64,000 nucleotides of DNA, from positions 501,025 to 565,024 of the forward strand of contig NZ_MU255056.1 of assembly GCF_000227725.2 (NCBI RefSeq), written 5' to 3'. Made by a program: the position numbers and the translations under genes. Below, piece after piece: positions 46,501-55,392 of the stretch. This stretch comes from Thiorhodospira sibirica ATCC 700588. Its GTDB lineage: Bacteria > Pseudomonadota > Gammaproteobacteria > Ectothiorhodospirales > Ectothiorhodospiraceae. Under the pieces are notes generated by a model, which made no database searches, was not told the origin of the DNA, and worked only from the letters and a program-made list of their open reading frames with translations. The stretch's first letter is position 1. Every line of letters starts with the position of its first letter.

Positions 46501-47250
46501 ACCAAAACGCTGGCCGCCTTTTTGTTTGATACCGAGGAGGCCATGGTGCGGGTGGATATGTCCGAATTTATGGAAAAGCACTCGGTGGCGCGTTTGATCG
46601 GTGCCCCGCCAGGCTATGTGGGCTATGAGGAAGGCGGCTACCTGACCGAGGCGGTGCGGCGCAAACCCTATTCGGTGATTTTGCTCGATGAAATTGAAAA
46701 GGCACATCCGGACGTGTTCAACATCCTGCTACAGGTGCTTGATGATGGCCGTCTGACCGACGGGCATGGCCGCACCGTGGATTTTCGCAATACCGTGATT
46801 GTGATGACCTCGAATCTGGGCTCGCAGCTTATCCAGGAAATGGTCGGCGAAGAACATTATCAGGCGATGAAACAGGCGGTTATGGAGGTCGTTGCCACCC
46901 ACTTTCGCCCGGAATTTGTCAACCGCATTGATGATGTGGTGGTATTCCATCCGCTGGGACAGGCACAGATTCGCGCCATCACCGACATCCAGCTGGGCTA
47001 TCTGCGCGCCCGTCTGAAAGAACGTGATCTGCATCTGCACATCAGCGAAGCCGCCCTGGATCGACTCGGAGAGGCCGGTTTTGATCCGGTTTACGGCGCC
47101 CGCCCACTCAAACGGGCCATTTTGCAATATGTGGAAAACCCCCTGGCGCAAGCGATTTTATCGGGGGAATTCAGCCCCGGCGATGCCATTCACATCGACC
47201 TTGGCGAAGACGGGCTGAGCTTTCGTCGAGACAGCACAGCCCAGCAATAG
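43585..47250 (+). CDS. clpB: ClpB disaggregase precursor, interrupted by an intein
   Basis: AAA+ protein-disaggregating chaperone. After removal of the 358-residue intein the host protein is 863 residues, normal for ClpB (about 860). N-terminal Clp_N domain ([17 protein letters not shown]...), NBD1 with Walker A GEPGVGK / T split by the intein, Walker [14 protein letters not shown], the M-domain coiled coil (about 400-525 of the host numbering), NBD2 with [10 protein letters not shown] and [11 protein letters not shown], and the C-terminal D2-small domain. The ORF opens at 43513, but MRMEKLTT at 43585 with AGGA upstream is the true start. A sigma-32 promoter precedes it. Splicing must occur for activity, because the inserted intein separates the Walker A Lys from the following Thr. 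Confidence 0.97.
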   Translation: MRMEKLTTKLQTALADAQSLAVGRDHQMIEPVHLLIALLDQDGGTVRPLLARSGVNVNLLRSQLGEGLDRLATVEGAGGDLHISHSLGRLLNLCDKLAQERKDQFISSELFVLAALEDKSGLGELLQKAGASRAALEKTIEQLRGGQRVQDQNAEEQRQALERYTIDLTERAEQGKLDPVIGRDEEIRRAIQVLQRRTKNNPVLIGEPGVGKAQPLYAKIKTPSGWTTMGEIQVGDWVSTPDGGKAKVTGVFPQGEKQIYRLHFRDGRYADACAEHLWSVYGPHKHDKEWRTVTTRHLMSLLNRVHARWKIPLVTEVNEEAKNQLPIEPYLLGVLLGDGNFTQNCIRFTNQDDEIIERVQTLLGEDFILSKSGGDNRPYDYRILMSETNLSKYAKRFKGKIAHDLLRSIRDLGLLGKHAYEKFIPDVYKTASIEARYALLRGLLDTDGTITKTGSISLCTKSMRLASDVQNLVWSLGGLASIKTKQSFYTYENEQCFGRITYNVKIRHPKPKRLFSLTRKLARVPNEYQYKYLKNRLVSIEPLSIEHAQCIMIDHPEHLYITDNYVVTHNTAIVEGLAQRIINGEVPEGLKEKRLLSLDMGALIAGAKFRGDFEERMKAVINDLAKQEGRVILFIDEIHTVVGAGKAEGSMDAGNMLKPALARGELHCIGATTLDEYRQYIEKDAALERRFQKVLVDEPTVEDTIAILRGLKERYEVHHGVEITDPALVAAAVLSQRYISDRQLPDKAIDLMDEAAARIRMEIDSKPEMMDRLERRLIQLKIEREALKKESDEASKKRFGALEAEIVRLELEYRELEEIWHAEKAALSGTASIKEELERARLELDTARRAGDLARMSELQYGRIPELERQLDMAAQAEMHEMKLLRSRVSDEEIAEVVSRWTGIPVSKMLEGEREKLLRMESALSTRVIGQDEAVSVVSHAIRRSRAGLSDPNRPNGSFLFLGPTGVGKTELTKTLAAFLFDTEEAMVRVDMSEFMEKHSVARLIGAPPGYVGYEEGGYLTEAVRRKPYSVILLDEIEKAHPDVFNILLQVLDDGRLTDGHGRTVDFRNTVIVMTSNLGSQLIQEMVGEEHYQAMKQAVMEVVATHFRPEFVNRIDDVVVFHPLGQAQIRAITDIQLGYLRARLKERDLHLHISEAALDRLGEAGFDPVYGARPLKRAILQYVENPLAQAILSGEFSPGDAIHIDLGEDGLSFRRDSTAQQ
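44221..45294 (+). other. Class 3 intein with LAGLIDADG endonuclease, in ClpB Walker A
   Basis: A 358-residue in-frame insertion between Lys and Thr of GEPGVGK/TAIVEGL. It begins with Ala1 ([13 protein letters not shown]) rather than Cys or Ser and ends VVTHN, with Thr as the +1 extein residue. Block B is CAEHLW (His64, Trp66), block F is HAQCIMID (Cys338), block G is VTHN (Thr356, His357, Asn358). Trp, Cys and Thr at these places are the diagnostic triad of class 3 inteins, in which the block F Cys starts splicing. Endonuclease blocks are [11 protein letters not shown] (about 117-127) and [10 protein letters not shown] (about 231-240), both keeping the acidic residue. The stretch is clearly more A+T-rich than flanking clpB. 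Confidence 0.95.
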
Positions 47251-47763
47251 CCTTGTATCTGCCTTTGCGTTGTTGCGGCTTTGCGTAAGCCTTGTTTAAG
47301 AAAAGGGCGTTTCCATTACCGCCATCGCCAAGATGATTGGCTGTGCTCGTTGACCATGACGCAGCTCATTAAGTGAAATGGTGTGTGATCGCATTTTACG
47401 ATCAGCCTTATCAGGGGCATTTGAGGGGTACACCTTCGCGCAAAGTGTACCCCTCGCCCTGGTCGTTCCTTAAATGCTCCAGCGCGTCTGGTGCAAGCTG
47501 GGGCTGACCATCTCGCCAGGACGGCATACTGTCCTAACCGCTGCTTACGTTCCAACCAGCCATGATGACGTAAACGATGGATCATCCGCAGATACCCCCA
47601 CAGGGTGGTAATGCCAATGACAATTAAAACGATGCGCTTTCGCTGCACAAGGCAAGTTACGGCATCGTTCTTTAGTCAGACCTTAAACTAGGCTATGATA
47701 CCGCAGACATGTCGTGTTAAATCCGATGCCTTTTACACATAACTTTAATTGTAACGATCTATC
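47251..47763. other. 513-base region, no clearly supported gene
   Basis: It holds an 11-bp perfect inverted repeat (47423-47455) and one open frame on the minus strand (47648 to 47316, GTG start, 110 codons) with a hydrophobic N-terminus (about 5-20) and no family match. That frame runs straight through the palindrome and its C-terminal half has no protein-like character, so I do not call it a gene. Confidence 0.5.
47423..47455. repeat. Perfect 11-bp inverted repeat
   Basis: GAGGGGTACAC and GTGTACCCCTC flank an 11-base loop. No U-tract on either strand. It may be an operator, a mobile-element end or a transcript 3' structure. Confidence 0.6.
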
Positions 47764-48717
47764 ATGCCGCTTAAGCACATTCGCATTGCTACCCGTAAAA
47801 GTCCGCTGGCTCTCTGGCAGGCTGAAGAAGTCGCCCGTCGTATCCAGGAAAAATATCCTGACATCGAGGTGGAGTTGATCCGCCTGGTCACACAGGGTGA
47901 TCGTATTCTCGACACGCCCTTGGCCAAGGTTGGCGGCAAGGGTTTATTTGTCAAGGAGTTGGAGGTTGGGATGCTGCAGGGAGAGGCCGATATTGCGGTG
48001 CATTCGATGAAGGATGTGCCGATGGCCTTTCCGGAAGGGCTCTATCTGCCGGTGATTCTGGAACGTGAAGACCCACGCGATGCCTTTGTCTCCAACCACT
48101 ATGCCAGTCTTGCGGATTTACCGCCCACTGCACGGGTAGGGACTTCCAGTATGCGTCGTCAATGTCAGCTGCGGGCGCGTTATCCCGGCTTTGAGATTCT
48201 TGATCTGCGCGGCAATGTGAATACCCGTCTGGCCAAGCTGGACGCCGGTGAATATGATGCGATTATTTTGGCCTCGGCGGGCCTTAAGCGTCTGGGTTTT
48301 GCGCAGCGCATCACGGCGCTGATTGCGCCGGAGGATAGCTTGCCTGCTGTGGGGCAGGGCGCCATCGGCATTGAATGCCGTGAGGGGGATGACGAGGTGC
48401 TGGCGGTGATTAGCCATTTAAATGATGCCGATACCTTGACGCGCGTGAGTGCTGAACGGGCCTTTAACACGCGCCTTAATGGCGGCTGTCAGGTGCCCAT
48501 TGGTGGTTACGCCGAGCTTGTGGGTGAGGGGCAGTTACGGCTGCGTGGCTTGGTGGGCGAGCCCGATGGCTCTAAAATCTATTACGCAGAGCTGAATGGT
48601 CCGGCAGCAGAGGCAGAGGCCTTGGGGGTTAACCTGGCGGAGCGTATCCTTGCGCAGGGGGCGGGTGAGGTATTAAGCCGCCTGGGCTTGCTAGATGACA
48701 GCGATGGTCAGTCCTGA
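47764..48717 (+). CDS. hemC: Porphobilinogen deaminase (hydroxymethylbilane synthase)
   Basis: A 317-residue cytoplasmic enzyme that joins four porphobilinogen molecules into hydroxymethylbilane on the path to haem, sirohaem, cobalamin and (bacterio)chlorophyll. Start [21 protein letters not shown], then [42 protein letters not shown] and the dipyrromethane-attachment Cys in [17 protein letters not shown]. Length and motifs are normal. The last 23 bases overlap hemD, indicating translational coupling. Confidence 0.97.
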   Translation: MPLKHIRIATRKSPLALWQAEEVARRIQEKYPDIEVELIRLVTQGDRILDTPLAKVGGKGLFVKELEVGMLQGEADIAVHSMKDVPMAFPEGLYLPVILEREDPRDAFVSNHYASLADLPPTARVGTSSMRRQCQLRARYPGFEILDLRGNVNTRLAKLDAGEYDAIILASAGLKRLGFAQRITALIAPEDSLPAVGQGAIGIECREGDDEVLAVISHLNDADTLTRVSAERAFNTRLNGGCQVPIGGYAELVGEGQLRLRGLVGEPDGSKIYYAELNGPAAEAEALGVNLAERILAQGAGEVLSRLGLLDDSDGQS

Positions 48718-49492
48718 AAGCCCGCTGGCGGGGCGTAATATCTTGGTCACGCGCCCTGCACATCAGGCGCAGCATTTTTGTGAGTTCATCAAACAGGCAG
48801 GCGGTCAGCCGGTGCTGTTTCCTGTGATGGATATCGTTGCGCTTGATGAGAGTGCGGCGCTATGTGGCATAATGGAGCGTTTGGATGAGTTCGCCATCGC
48901 CTTGTTTGTCAGCCCCAATGCGGTCAATATCGCCCTTAATTGGCTGCATGCGCGCCAGCGGCGTCTGCCGGCGCATGTGCAGCTGGGCGCGGTAGGGCGT
49001 AAATCGGCACAGGCATTGGAACGCTTTGGCTATATGGTCAGCATCTGTCCGCCGGGTGGCTTTGATAGCGAGGCGCTGCTGGCGCTGGATGCCTTGCAGG
49101 CGGTTGCGGGCAAACAGGTGGTGATCTTTCGTGGTGAAGGTGGGCGGGAATTGATGGCGCAAACCCTCACCGCACGCGGTGCCACGGTGACCTTTGCCGA
49201 GATTTACAAACGGGTATCCCCGGATGTGGATATGGCTCCCCTGCGCCAGCGCTGGTCGCGGGGTGAGGTCAATCTGGTGACGATCACCAGCGCTGAGGGC
49301 TTGCGCAATCTCTATGAGATGCTCGATCCCTTGATGCGCACTTGGCTGGCCTCGACCGATATGCTGGTCGGCCATGAGCGCATCGCCGCCGTGGCCTTGC
49401 AGCTGGGGATGAAAAAACATCCCTGGGTGGCCGCTGATCCCAGTGATGAATCCATGTTTGCCGCGCTGTTACAATGGGCGCAACAGGCGTGA
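48695..49492 (+). CDS. hemD: Uroporphyrinogen-III synthase
   Basis: A 265-residue enzyme that closes and inverts ring D of hydroxymethylbilane to give uroporphyrinogen III. The family is poorly conserved, but the start ([37 protein letters not shown]) and [26 protein letters not shown] and [14 protein letters not shown] phrases fit. It overlaps hemC by 23 bases. The usual downstream hemX/hemY genes are absent; an OmpA-like gene follows after about 200 bases. Confidence 0.93.
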   Translation: MTAMVSPESPLAGRNILVTRPAHQAQHFCEFIKQAGGQPVLFPVMDIVALDESAALCGIMERLDEFAIALFVSPNAVNIALNWLHARQRRLPAHVQLGAVGRKSAQALERFGYMVSICPPGGFDSEALLALDALQAVAGKQVVIFRGEGGRELMAQTLTARGATVTFAEIYKRVSPDVDMAPLRQRWSRGEVNLVTITSAEGLRNLYEMLDPLMRTWLASTDMLVGHERIAAVALQLGMKKHPWVAADPSDESMFAALLQWAQQA

Positions 49493-49689
49493 TGTCCGGT
49501 TCTGTCATGTCATGTTGCCGATGGTCTGCGGCGCACGAGACGGTTGAGAATGGCCTTGCTCGTGCGCCTGAAAAATAAGCAAGATAATTTTAAAAAATTG
49601 GGCTAAGCTTCTGTTTTTTGCTTTAGTATTTACCCCGTGATGCTGTTTGTCACTTTACTACCTACCTAGGAAACTTAAGGAGAAAATGT

Positions 49690-50313
49690 ATGCAGTTTCG
49701 TGGTTTATTGCTATTGATTGGCGCGGGCGCCATGGCCTTGGGGGCTTCTGGCACAGTGCTGGCCGCCAAGCAGGGCTATGTCACAGACACCCAAGATACG
49801 GTGGTGCGTGATGGTTCGGGCGATTGCGTGCAGACCCCACGCTGGTCGCTGGACAAGGCCATTGAAGGATGCCCCGGTTATGTGGCACCTCAGGTGGCTG
49901 AACCCACTCCTCCTCCACCGCCTCCACCACCTCCGCCGATGCCTCAGTATCGCAATCTGACGCTGGAAGCAGGCACCCTGTTTGAGTTTGACAGCAGTCG
50001 CATCCGTCCGGAAGCCGGCGCCCAGCTGCGTGATCTGGCGGCCGATCTGCGTCGCTCGAATGCCCAGGTGCAGCGCGTGATTATTGAAGGCCATACCTGC
50101 AGCATCGGTACCCGCGCCTACAATATGCGCCTGTCAGCGGATCGTGCCAATTCGGTGAAGAATTTCCTGGTTGCCGAAGGGGTACCGGCTGAAAAGATTC
50201 AAACCGTCGGCTATGGCCCTGACCGTCCTGCCTTTAGCAATGCCACCAATGAAGGCCGCATCAAAAACCGTCGTGTAGAAATCACGGTGGATGTGGTTGA
50301 GCAGGTGCGCTAA
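49690..50313 (+). CDS. OmpA-family envelope protein
   Basis: A 207-residue exported protein. A signal peptide (about 1-25, ending VLAAK) is followed by a short Cys-containing region, a poly-Pro hinge (PPPPPPPPPP, about 77-86) and an OmpA/Pal-type peptidoglycan-binding domain (about 95-205: FEFDSSRIRPEAGAQLRDLAADL, IIEGHTCSIGTRAYNMRLSADRANSVKNFL, EGRIKNRRVEI). There is no beta-barrel and no lipobox, so it is probably a soluble periplasmic linker protein. AAGGAG is 8 bases before the start; a long 5' leader suggests strong transcription. Confidence 0.9.
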   Translation: MQFRGLLLLIGAGAMALGASGTVLAAKQGYVTDTQDTVVRDGSGDCVQTPRWSLDKAIEGCPGYVAPQVAEPTPPPPPPPPPPMPQYRNLTLEAGTLFEFDSSRIRPEAGAQLRDLAADLRRSNAQVQRVIIEGHTCSIGTRAYNMRLSADRANSVKNFLVAEGVPAEKIQTVGYGPDRPAFSNATNEGRIKNRRVEITVDVVEQVR

Positions 50314-50401
50314 TCGTTTAAACCCTCAAAACCCGGTTCGGGGCATGGCTCATGGCCTGCCTGGACTCATGAGATAAGGCCATCTGCGCCTATTTGTCTA
50401 A

Positions 50402-50448
50402 GCGGTGTTTCGTTTTCTGATAACCGGGAAACGGAACGCCGTTTTTTT
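50402..50448 (+). terminator. Intrinsic terminator after the OmpA-like gene
   Basis: A long imperfect stem (GCGGTGTTTCGTTTTC pairing with GAAACGGAACGCCG with G-U pairs and small bulges) is followed by seven T residues. Confidence 0.8.
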
Positions 50449-50505
50449 ATCCCATAGAGGTGCGTTTCCGCGCCCTTCACATCTGCACCACCCCTGCGCC
50501 TGTGC

Positions 50506-50520
50506 GATAATATTTCCATG
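50506..50520 (+). promoter_or_regulatory. Candidate leaderless promoter of amgK
   Basis: The -10-like GATAAT (50506-50511) ends six bases before the ATG at 50518, so the expected transcription start coincides with the start codon. No Shine-Dalgarno is visible and the -35 match is weak. Confidence 0.4.
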
Positions 50521-51576
50521 AATACCCGTCTTTGTTCAAACCACTCATCCAGGGCGCGCGATGTGGCCCTGCAACATTGGCTGTGCGAGGTCCTGGGGCC
50601 GGATGCCCCGGTGCCGATACCGCTGTGTGCCGATGCCAGCTTTCGGCGCTATTTGCGCGTACAAGACCATGGCCGCAGCCTGGTGGTGATGGATGCCCCC
50701 CCGGAACATGAATCGCCGCAATGTTTTGTACGCATGGCCGAGTTGTTGGTGCAGCTGGGTTTTAGCGCACCACGCATTATCGCCCAGGATCTCGCCATGG
50801 GCTTTTTATTGCTGGAGGATTTGGGGGATCGCACCTATACCCGGGCGCTGAGCGAAGGTGCCTGCGAAACACGCCTGTATCAACTCGCGATGGAAACCCT
50901 GCTGAGTCTGCAACAACGCACCCGTAACTGGCCGCAAGATGCAGACCCCATTGCCCCACCCTACAACACCGAACGCTTGCTCAATGAAACCAGCCTGCTG
51001 CTGGATTGGTACCTGCCCAAGGTCACTGGTACGCCGTGTGAAGCGGAGGTGCGGGCGGCATTTAACCACGCCTGGAATGCCGTCTTGCCAATGGCGCAGC
51101 AACTCCCCCATGCCTTGGTACTGCGCGATTTTCATGTTGATAATCTGATGGTTTTGCCGGGACGCTCAGGCACTGCTGCCTGCGGTCTTCTGGATTTTCA
51201 GGACGCCGTATGGGGGCCGCTCAGTTACGATGTGGTGTCGTTACTGCGGGATGCCCGCCGAGATGTGCCTAAAGACCTGCACGATGCCTTGCTGGCGCAG
51301 TTTATCCAACACTATGCGGCAGACGGGGTGAGTGCCGCTGCGCTGGAACACAGCTATTGGATTCTAGGCGCACAACGCACCACCAAAATCATTGGTATTT
51401 TTACCCGCCTCTGGCTGCGCGATAGTAAGTCCACTTATTTGCGTCACTTGCCGCGCCTGTGGCGCCTGCTCGAAGAGGAGCTCGCACATCCGGCATTGGC
51501 GCCGGTACAGGACTGGTATGCGCATCATCTCCCCCTGCGCTTGCGCCTGACGCTACCCGGCATCACCCTTGCATGA
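50518..51576 (+). CDS. amgK: N-acetylmuramate/N-acetylglucosamine anomeric kinase (AmgK)
   Basis: A 352-residue phosphotransferase of the APH/choline-kinase fold. The first step of the cell-wall recycling bypass: it phosphorylates MurNAc (and GlcNAc) at C1 in the cytoplasm. Motifs: DASFRRYLRV, FLLLEDLGDRTYTRAL, LRDFHVDNLMVLPG (catalytic loop, HxDxxxxN-like) and GLLDFQDAVWGPLSYDV (metal-binding D). The next gene is murU, overlapping by a single codon, the standard pair in Pseudomonas and relatives. No ribosome-binding site is visible; see the leaderless promoter candidate. Confidence 0.92.
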   Translation: MNTRLCSNHSSRARDVALQHWLCEVLGPDAPVPIPLCADASFRRYLRVQDHGRSLVVMDAPPEHESPQCFVRMAELLVQLGFSAPRIIAQDLAMGFLLLEDLGDRTYTRALSEGACETRLYQLAMETLLSLQQRTRNWPQDADPIAPPYNTERLLNETSLLLDWYLPKVTGTPCEAEVRAAFNHAWNAVLPMAQQLPHALVLRDFHVDNLMVLPGRSGTAACGLLDFQDAVWGPLSYDVVSLLRDARRDVPKDLHDALLAQFIQHYAADGVSAAALEHSYWILGAQRTTKIIGIFTRLWLRDSKSTYLRHLPRLWRLLEEELAHPALAPVQDWYAHHLPLRLRLTLPGITLA

Positions 51577-52244
51577 TGCGAGCCATGATTCTGGCGGCTG
51601 GACGGGGCGAGCGAATGCGGCCGCTGACCGACCACACCCCCAAACCCCTCTTGCGCGTCGATGGCAAACCCTTGCTGGGACATCACCTGCAACGCCTGGC
51701 CAATGCGGGCTATCGGGAAATCGTCATCAACATCGCCCATCTGGGAGAGCAAATCCGCGCCTATGTGGGCGATGGCAGCGCCTTCGGGTTGCATGTGCGC
51801 TACTCCGAAGAAAGCGAGGCCCTGGAAACCGGCGGAGGGATTTTTCGTGCCCTGCCCTGGCTCGAAGATGATCTGTTTCTGGTGATCAATGGGGATGTCT
51901 GGTGTGATCATCCACTGACCATGCCGACCTTGCCACGCGCCTTGCTGGCCCATCTGGTTTTGATCGACAACCCCGCACATCATCCACAGGGAGATTTTTT
52001 CTTCGACGGGCGGCGTATCCACCCCGCCGGAGAACCGCGCTTTACCTTCAGCGGGATTGGCTGGTATCGCCCGGAGCTGTTCAGTCACTGCAAACCGGGG
52101 CGCTTTCCTTTGGCACCGCTGCTGCGCGAGGCCATGCACCAAGGTCAGGTTGGCGGCGAGTACTATGCCGGGATCTGGCGTGATGTCGGCACCCCGGAAC
52201 GCCTGGCCGAGCTTAATCAGCTACTGGAACAAGGCATGTTTTAA
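51576..52244 (+). CDS. murU: N-acetylmuramate alpha-1-phosphate uridylyltransferase (MurU)
   Basis: A 222-residue nucleotidyltransferase that makes UDP-MurNAc from MurNAc-1-phosphate, bypassing de novo synthesis and fosfomycin-sensitive MurA. The signature RAMILAAGRGERMRPLTDHTPKPLL is at the N-terminus, followed by VINGDVWCDHP (metal site) and EYYAGIWRDVGTPERL. The ORF is open further upstream, but the ATG pair at 51573/51576 overlaps the amgK stop and fits the family start. The two genes are translationally coupled. Confidence 0.94.
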   Translation: MRAMILAAGRGERMRPLTDHTPKPLLRVDGKPLLGHHLQRLANAGYREIVINIAHLGEQIRAYVGDGSAFGLHVRYSEESEALETGGGIFRALPWLEDDLFLVINGDVWCDHPLTMPTLPRALLAHLVLIDNPAHHPQGDFFFDGRRIHPAGEPRFTFSGIGWYRPELFSHCKPGRFPLAPLLREAMHQGQVGGEYYAGIWRDVGTPERLAELNQLLEQGMF

Positions 52245-52278
52245 TCTAGGTGTAAGCTCTTAACCGATTTTATGTATT

Positions 52279-52298
52279 GACCCGTTTATCGGGTTTTG
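52279..52298 (+). terminator. Terminator after murU
   Basis: A short stem ACCCG / CGGGT around a TTTAT loop, followed by TTTT, 35 bases after the murU stop. Confidence 0.55.
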
Positions 52299-52325
52299 CG
52301 CGAGCTTGAGCAGGCCTTGGATGCT

Positions 52326-52343
52326 GCCGGGCATATGCCCGGC
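52326..52343. repeat. Perfect 18-bp palindrome between murU and the nif genes
   Basis: The self-complementary 18-mer GCCGGGCATATGCCCGGC lies just past the stop of the NifY-like gene. It may be the end structure of the nif transcript; no U-tract follows. Confidence 0.6.
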
Positions 52344-52355
52344 GGCGTGGGGTTA

Positions 52356-53087
52356 TCAGGCGGGCTGGGCGAGGGTGGCTGGTGAGGTGTGGGGGGATGC
52401 GATACCCATGATTTTCGCCAGCCACGGCGGCGGATGTCCCTGCAAAACCTGCTGCAAACGCAGCAGTTCGGCGCGGGCTTCACCGCCAAGGGGGACTTTG
52501 ACCGGATGGATGCCGGCACGCACGACTTTGGCGGCAGCGGGGCCGCCGATGGATTGCACATACAAAAGATGGCAGTCCTGAATCAGTTGCGTGCGGTAGG
52601 CATTGCGGTCTTCAGCCTGTTCATAACCGGCGGTGTCGCGGATGGCGACCAGGCGCACATTTTGGCTACTAACCTGATAGATCAAAAAGCGCAGACAGGC
52701 TCCGAAGTGGCCGTTGAGTAATTCGCCCTGGTTGGAGGCGACGGCTACGCGCACAAAGCCGCTGCTCTGCGTTAAGGGTGGCTCAATGACGGGTAAGTCT
52801 TCATGAATATCCGCGTGCGGGGTTTCGCCATGCAGACATTGTAGCGCCCGCAACAGCGCGTCTTTGGAAAACTCCAGGGTGTCGAGTTCGTGCTCATTGA
52901 GGTGTTGCAGACCCTGGCGCAGGTCTTTGAGGCTCAACTGTGCCAGCTTGGTTTCGTTGAGCGGTTCGCTGACGCGGTGCAAGAGGATGCGCAACAGGCG
53001 CTGCACCCCAAGGCCGGGCAGGGCCTTGGCGGCTAAGCCGACCCGCAGGGCCAGTTCACGCGACAAGGGGGGTGGCGATGCAGACAT
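52356..53087 (-). CDS. nifY: NifY/NafY-type nitrogenase accessory protein
   Basis: A 243-residue protein, the same length as A. vinelandii NafY. The C-terminal part (about 100-225) is a NifX/NafY FeMo-co-binding domain (VRVAVASNQGELLNGHFGACLRFLIYQVS, with His/Cys suited to cofactor binding; YVQSIGGPAAAKVVRAGIHPVKV); the N-terminal helical domain (about 1-90) resembles the SAM-like domain that binds apo-dinitrogenase. It probably carries the FeMo cofactor to NifDK and stabilises the apo-enzyme. Last gene of the cluster after the ferredoxin; could alternatively be called nafY. Confidence 0.88.
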   Translation of the reverse strand: MSASPPPLSRELALRVGLAAKALPGLGVQRLLRILLHRVSEPLNETKLAQLSLKDLRQGLQHLNEHELDTLEFSKDALLRALQCLHGETPHADIHEDLPVIEPPLTQSSGFVRVAVASNQGELLNGHFGACLRFLIYQVSSQNVRLVAIRDTAGYEQAEDRNAYRTQLIQDCHLLYVQSIGGPAAAKVVRAGIHPVKVPLGGEARAELLRLQQVLQGHPPPWLAKIMGIASPHTSPATLAQPA

Positions 53088-53168
53088 GGGAGGCCCTCCG
53101 ATAGGTGCCCATTTGAGCAGGTTCAGCGCGCCGAGACGGGCACGGCGCGTACTGTGGGGGTAGGTACT

Positions 53169-53369
53169 TTAGGATGCCAACGGCAGGATGCAGTTATCCA
53201 CCGGACAAACATCAATGCATTGCGGGGCATCCGCTTGCCCTTCGCATTCGTTGCAGCTGCTGGTGTTGATCTCAAATACGACTTTACCTTCCTTGATCGA
53301 ATCGGTAGGACACACCGGCTCGCAGTCGCCACAGGATATACATTCTTCAGCCACGATATACAGTGCCAT
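53169..53369 (-). CDS. 2[4Fe-4S] ferredoxin of the nif cluster
   Basis: A 66-residue ferredoxin. Two cluster-binding motifs: CISCGDCEPVCP and, with the characteristic insert, CNECEGQADAPQCIDVCPVDNC. This extended second motif is typical of nif-linked FdxN/VnfF-type low-potential ferredoxins, which donate electrons to dinitrogenase reductase or serve cofactor assembly. The ORF opens at 53390, but the ATG at 53369 has GAGG about 7 bases before it. Placed between nifT and nifY in the same orientation. Confidence 0.93.
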   Translation of the reverse strand: MALYIVAEECISCGDCEPVCPTDSIKEGKVVFEINTSSCNECEGQADAPQCIDVCPVDNCILPLAS

Positions 53370-53402
53370 ATAGACCTCGTACAAATACAAATAAAGAGCG
53401 GT

Positions 53403-53621
53403 TTATAGCCGTTTGGCGCGCAGAGTAATCGGCAGGCGCGGGACCGCCTCCAAGGGATCAAGAAAATAGCGAGAGCCGTCTGCCAGCTCGACCTCACCGC
53501 CCCATTGATCCGGGCCTTGGTGTTCCATGGAGACAATGGTTTCTTCCAAATCCTTTTTGGACACATAAAAAGTCAGCTGGCCGCTGTCATTTTGGCGAAT
53601 CATTACACTGGGCATGGACAT
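53403..53621 (-). CDS. nifT: NifT/FixU protein
   Basis: A 72-residue NifT-family protein (MPSVMIRQNDSGQLTFYVSKKDLEETIV...WGGEVELADGSRYFLDP), usually found just after nifK. The role is unclear; it is often dispensable and may aid nitrogenase maturation. GAGGAG lies before the ATG. A hairpin with a U-tract separates it from nifK. Confidence 0.95.
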   Translation of the reverse strand: MSMPSVMIRQNDSGQLTFYVSKKDLEETIVSMEHQGPDQWGGEVELADGSRYFLDPLEAVPRLPITLRAKRL

Positions 53622-53633
53622 TAACTCCTCAAT

Positions 53634-53673
53634 AAAAAGGCCGGATAGGCGTTCTCACCCTCACCTATCCGGC
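53634..53673 (-). terminator. Hairpin with U-tract between nifK and nifT
   Basis: A perfect 10-bp stem GCCGGATAGG / CCTATCCGGC with a 14-base loop, followed on the minus strand by CTTTTTATT. It probably attenuates or ends most nifHDK transcripts so that nifT, the ferredoxin and nifY are made at a lower level. Confidence 0.7.
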
Positions 53674-53685
53674 AACTTCGCTTAC

Positions 53686-55257
53686 TTAGCGCACTAAATC
53701 GTAGTTAAAGTCGGTCTTGCCCATGATGCGGGTTTCTTCATCAAGACGTTCCAGTACCGCATTGACCAGGGTGGTGAGGATGTACATGGCACCCTCATAG
53801 CCCATGGTGGTCATGCGATGCAGATGGTGGCGATCAAAGATCGGGAAGCCGATGCGGATCAACGGCACCTCGAATTCCTTGCCCTTTCTGAGGGTATCGC
53901 GCTGGATAAACTTGCCATAGGAATTGCCGATCATGAAATCAGGCTTGTCGGTAAATACCAAAGAGCGCATGTGCCACAGATCGTTATTCAGATAGACCTT
54001 GCCGTTGGCGCCATAGGGCGACTCACCGAGAACCTCTTCAACCGCCTTCTTCCAGCGCTTGTTGGGGCCCTGGCAGAGGATATGGGTGGGCTCGGCGCCC
54101 AGTTCGAGCAGGAATTTAACCATGCCCAGCACAAAGTCAGGATCACCCCACAGCGCAAATTTTTTGCTGTGCAGCCAGGTGTGGGAGTCGGTCATCATAT
54201 CCACCAAACGCCCGCGCTCTTTTTCCAGTGAGGCCGGAATCGGCTTGCCCGTCAGTTCCGAGACCTTCATCAAGAACTCATCGGTCCAGGCCAGCCCCAT
54301 CGGGACATTGATCTTGGGCGAGCTATGATTCCAGGTGCCCTGGACGAATTTTTGGGTCTTGGTTAGATGCCAGGGCTGTAACAGCAGCGTGTCAATGGCA
54401 TTGGGTGCATCCTTGATCGCTTCCAACGAGGTGCCGCCGGCATACATGCGATACTCGCCATCGGCGGGCGTGTCCAAAACCTCTTCCGGGTCAGACAGCA
54501 GGCTGTGAGCAACCCCCATCTCGTTGAGCATCCGCTTGATGACGCGGAAATTGCCCAGATAGGTCTCAAAGCCGGGAATAATGTTGATCTTGCCGTTTTT
54601 GCCCGGAGCCTTGTCTTCCATCTCGTTTAAGGTGAAATAGCGGGCAATGCCTTCAAACATATTGTCCCAGCCCGTGGCATGGGTACCGACAAAGGACGGG
54701 GTATGCGCAAAGGGTGTGGGGAAATCCTTGGCGATATAGCCTTCATTCTTGGCGTTGCCGATAAAGGCATTCAGGTCATCCCCGATGACCTCGGCCATGC
54801 AGGTGGTGGAGACGGCCATCATCTGCGGTTTGTACAGGGCAAAGGCGTTTTCCATGCCATCAAACATATTCTTTTGTCCGCCAAACACCGCTGCATCCTC
54901 CGTCATGGAGTCGGATACGCAGGGAATCGGTTCGCGGAAATGGCGGTTGAAGTAGGTCCGAAAATAGGCCACGCAACCTTGCGAGCCATGCACATAAGGT
55001 AAGGTCTTTTCAAAACCCAGGGCACACAGAATTGCACCCAATGGCTGACAGGCCTTGGCCGGATTGATGGTCAGGGCTTCACGCTGGAAGTTGAGTTCTT
55101 TGTATTCTTCCGTGGTGGTCCAATGAAAGACCTCATCGATCTTGGTGTCAGGAAAGCGTTCCTCAAAATGGGACTGCTTGCAGCCCATGTTCTCCTGATA
55201 GTCCTGATCCAAAAACAGAGGATAACTGGCTTTGATGTTATCGACGTGCTGACTCAT
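53686..55257 (-). CDS. nifK: Nitrogenase MoFe protein beta subunit
   Basis: A 523-residue NifK, cytoplasmic beta chain of the alpha2beta2 dinitrogenase that binds the P-cluster together with NifD. Recognisable sequences: NPAKACQPLGAILCALGFEKTLPYVHGSQGC (P-cluster Cys), YFRTYFNRHFREPIPCVSDSMTEDAAVFGG and STTCMAEVIGDDLNAFI. The length matches the longer NifK type of the proteobacteria. Same operon as nifHD; 135 bases separate it from nifD with a strong hairpin. Confidence 0.98.
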   Translation of the reverse strand: MSQHVDNIKASYPLFLDQDYQENMGCKQSHFEERFPDTKIDEVFHWTTTEEYKELNFQREALTINPAKACQPLGAILCALGFEKTLPYVHGSQGCVAYFRTYFNRHFREPIPCVSDSMTEDAAVFGGQKNMFDGMENAFALYKPQMMAVSTTCMAEVIGDDLNAFIGNAKNEGYIAKDFPTPFAHTPSFVGTHATGWDNMFEGIARYFTLNEMEDKAPGKNGKINIIPGFETYLGNFRVIKRMLNEMGVAHSLLSDPEEVLDTPADGEYRMYAGGTSLEAIKDAPNAIDTLLLQPWHLTKTQKFVQGTWNHSSPKINVPMGLAWTDEFLMKVSELTGKPIPASLEKERGRLVDMMTDSHTWLHSKKFALWGDPDFVLGMVKFLLELGAEPTHILCQGPNKRWKKAVEEVLGESPYGANGKVYLNNDLWHMRSLVFTDKPDFMIGNSYGKFIQRDTLRKGKEFEVPLIRIGFPIFDRHHLHRMTTMGYEGAMYILTTLVNAVLERLDEETRIMGKTDFNYDLVR

Positions 55258-55347
55258 GATGATTCTCCCGCCGTGCCACTCATCTGTGAACTACGGCGCA
55301 CAAGGATGCTTAATATCGGATCGTGGCGCGTAAGGCGTTGCGGTGTA

Positions 55348-55381
55348 CCGAGGTGCAAGGCGTTAACCCTTGGCACCTCGG
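55348..55381 (-). promoter_or_regulatory. Intercistronic hairpin nifD-nifK
   Basis: CCGAGGTGCAAGG pairs with CCTTGGCACCTCGG with one bulge. There is no U-tract, so it is more likely an mRNA stability or processing element that balances the NifD and NifK dosage than a terminator. Confidence 0.55.
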
Positions 55382-55392
55382 GGTAAACACCC

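Noticed and set aside
47316..47648. 110-codon minus-strand frame with hydrophobic start
   Set aside because: GTG start without ribosome-binding site, passes through a palindrome, no family and low-quality C-terminal half.
52356..53087. nifX or nifB C-terminal domain as name
   Set aside because: Length of 243 residues and an N-terminal helical domain fit NifY/NafY better than the single-domain NifX.
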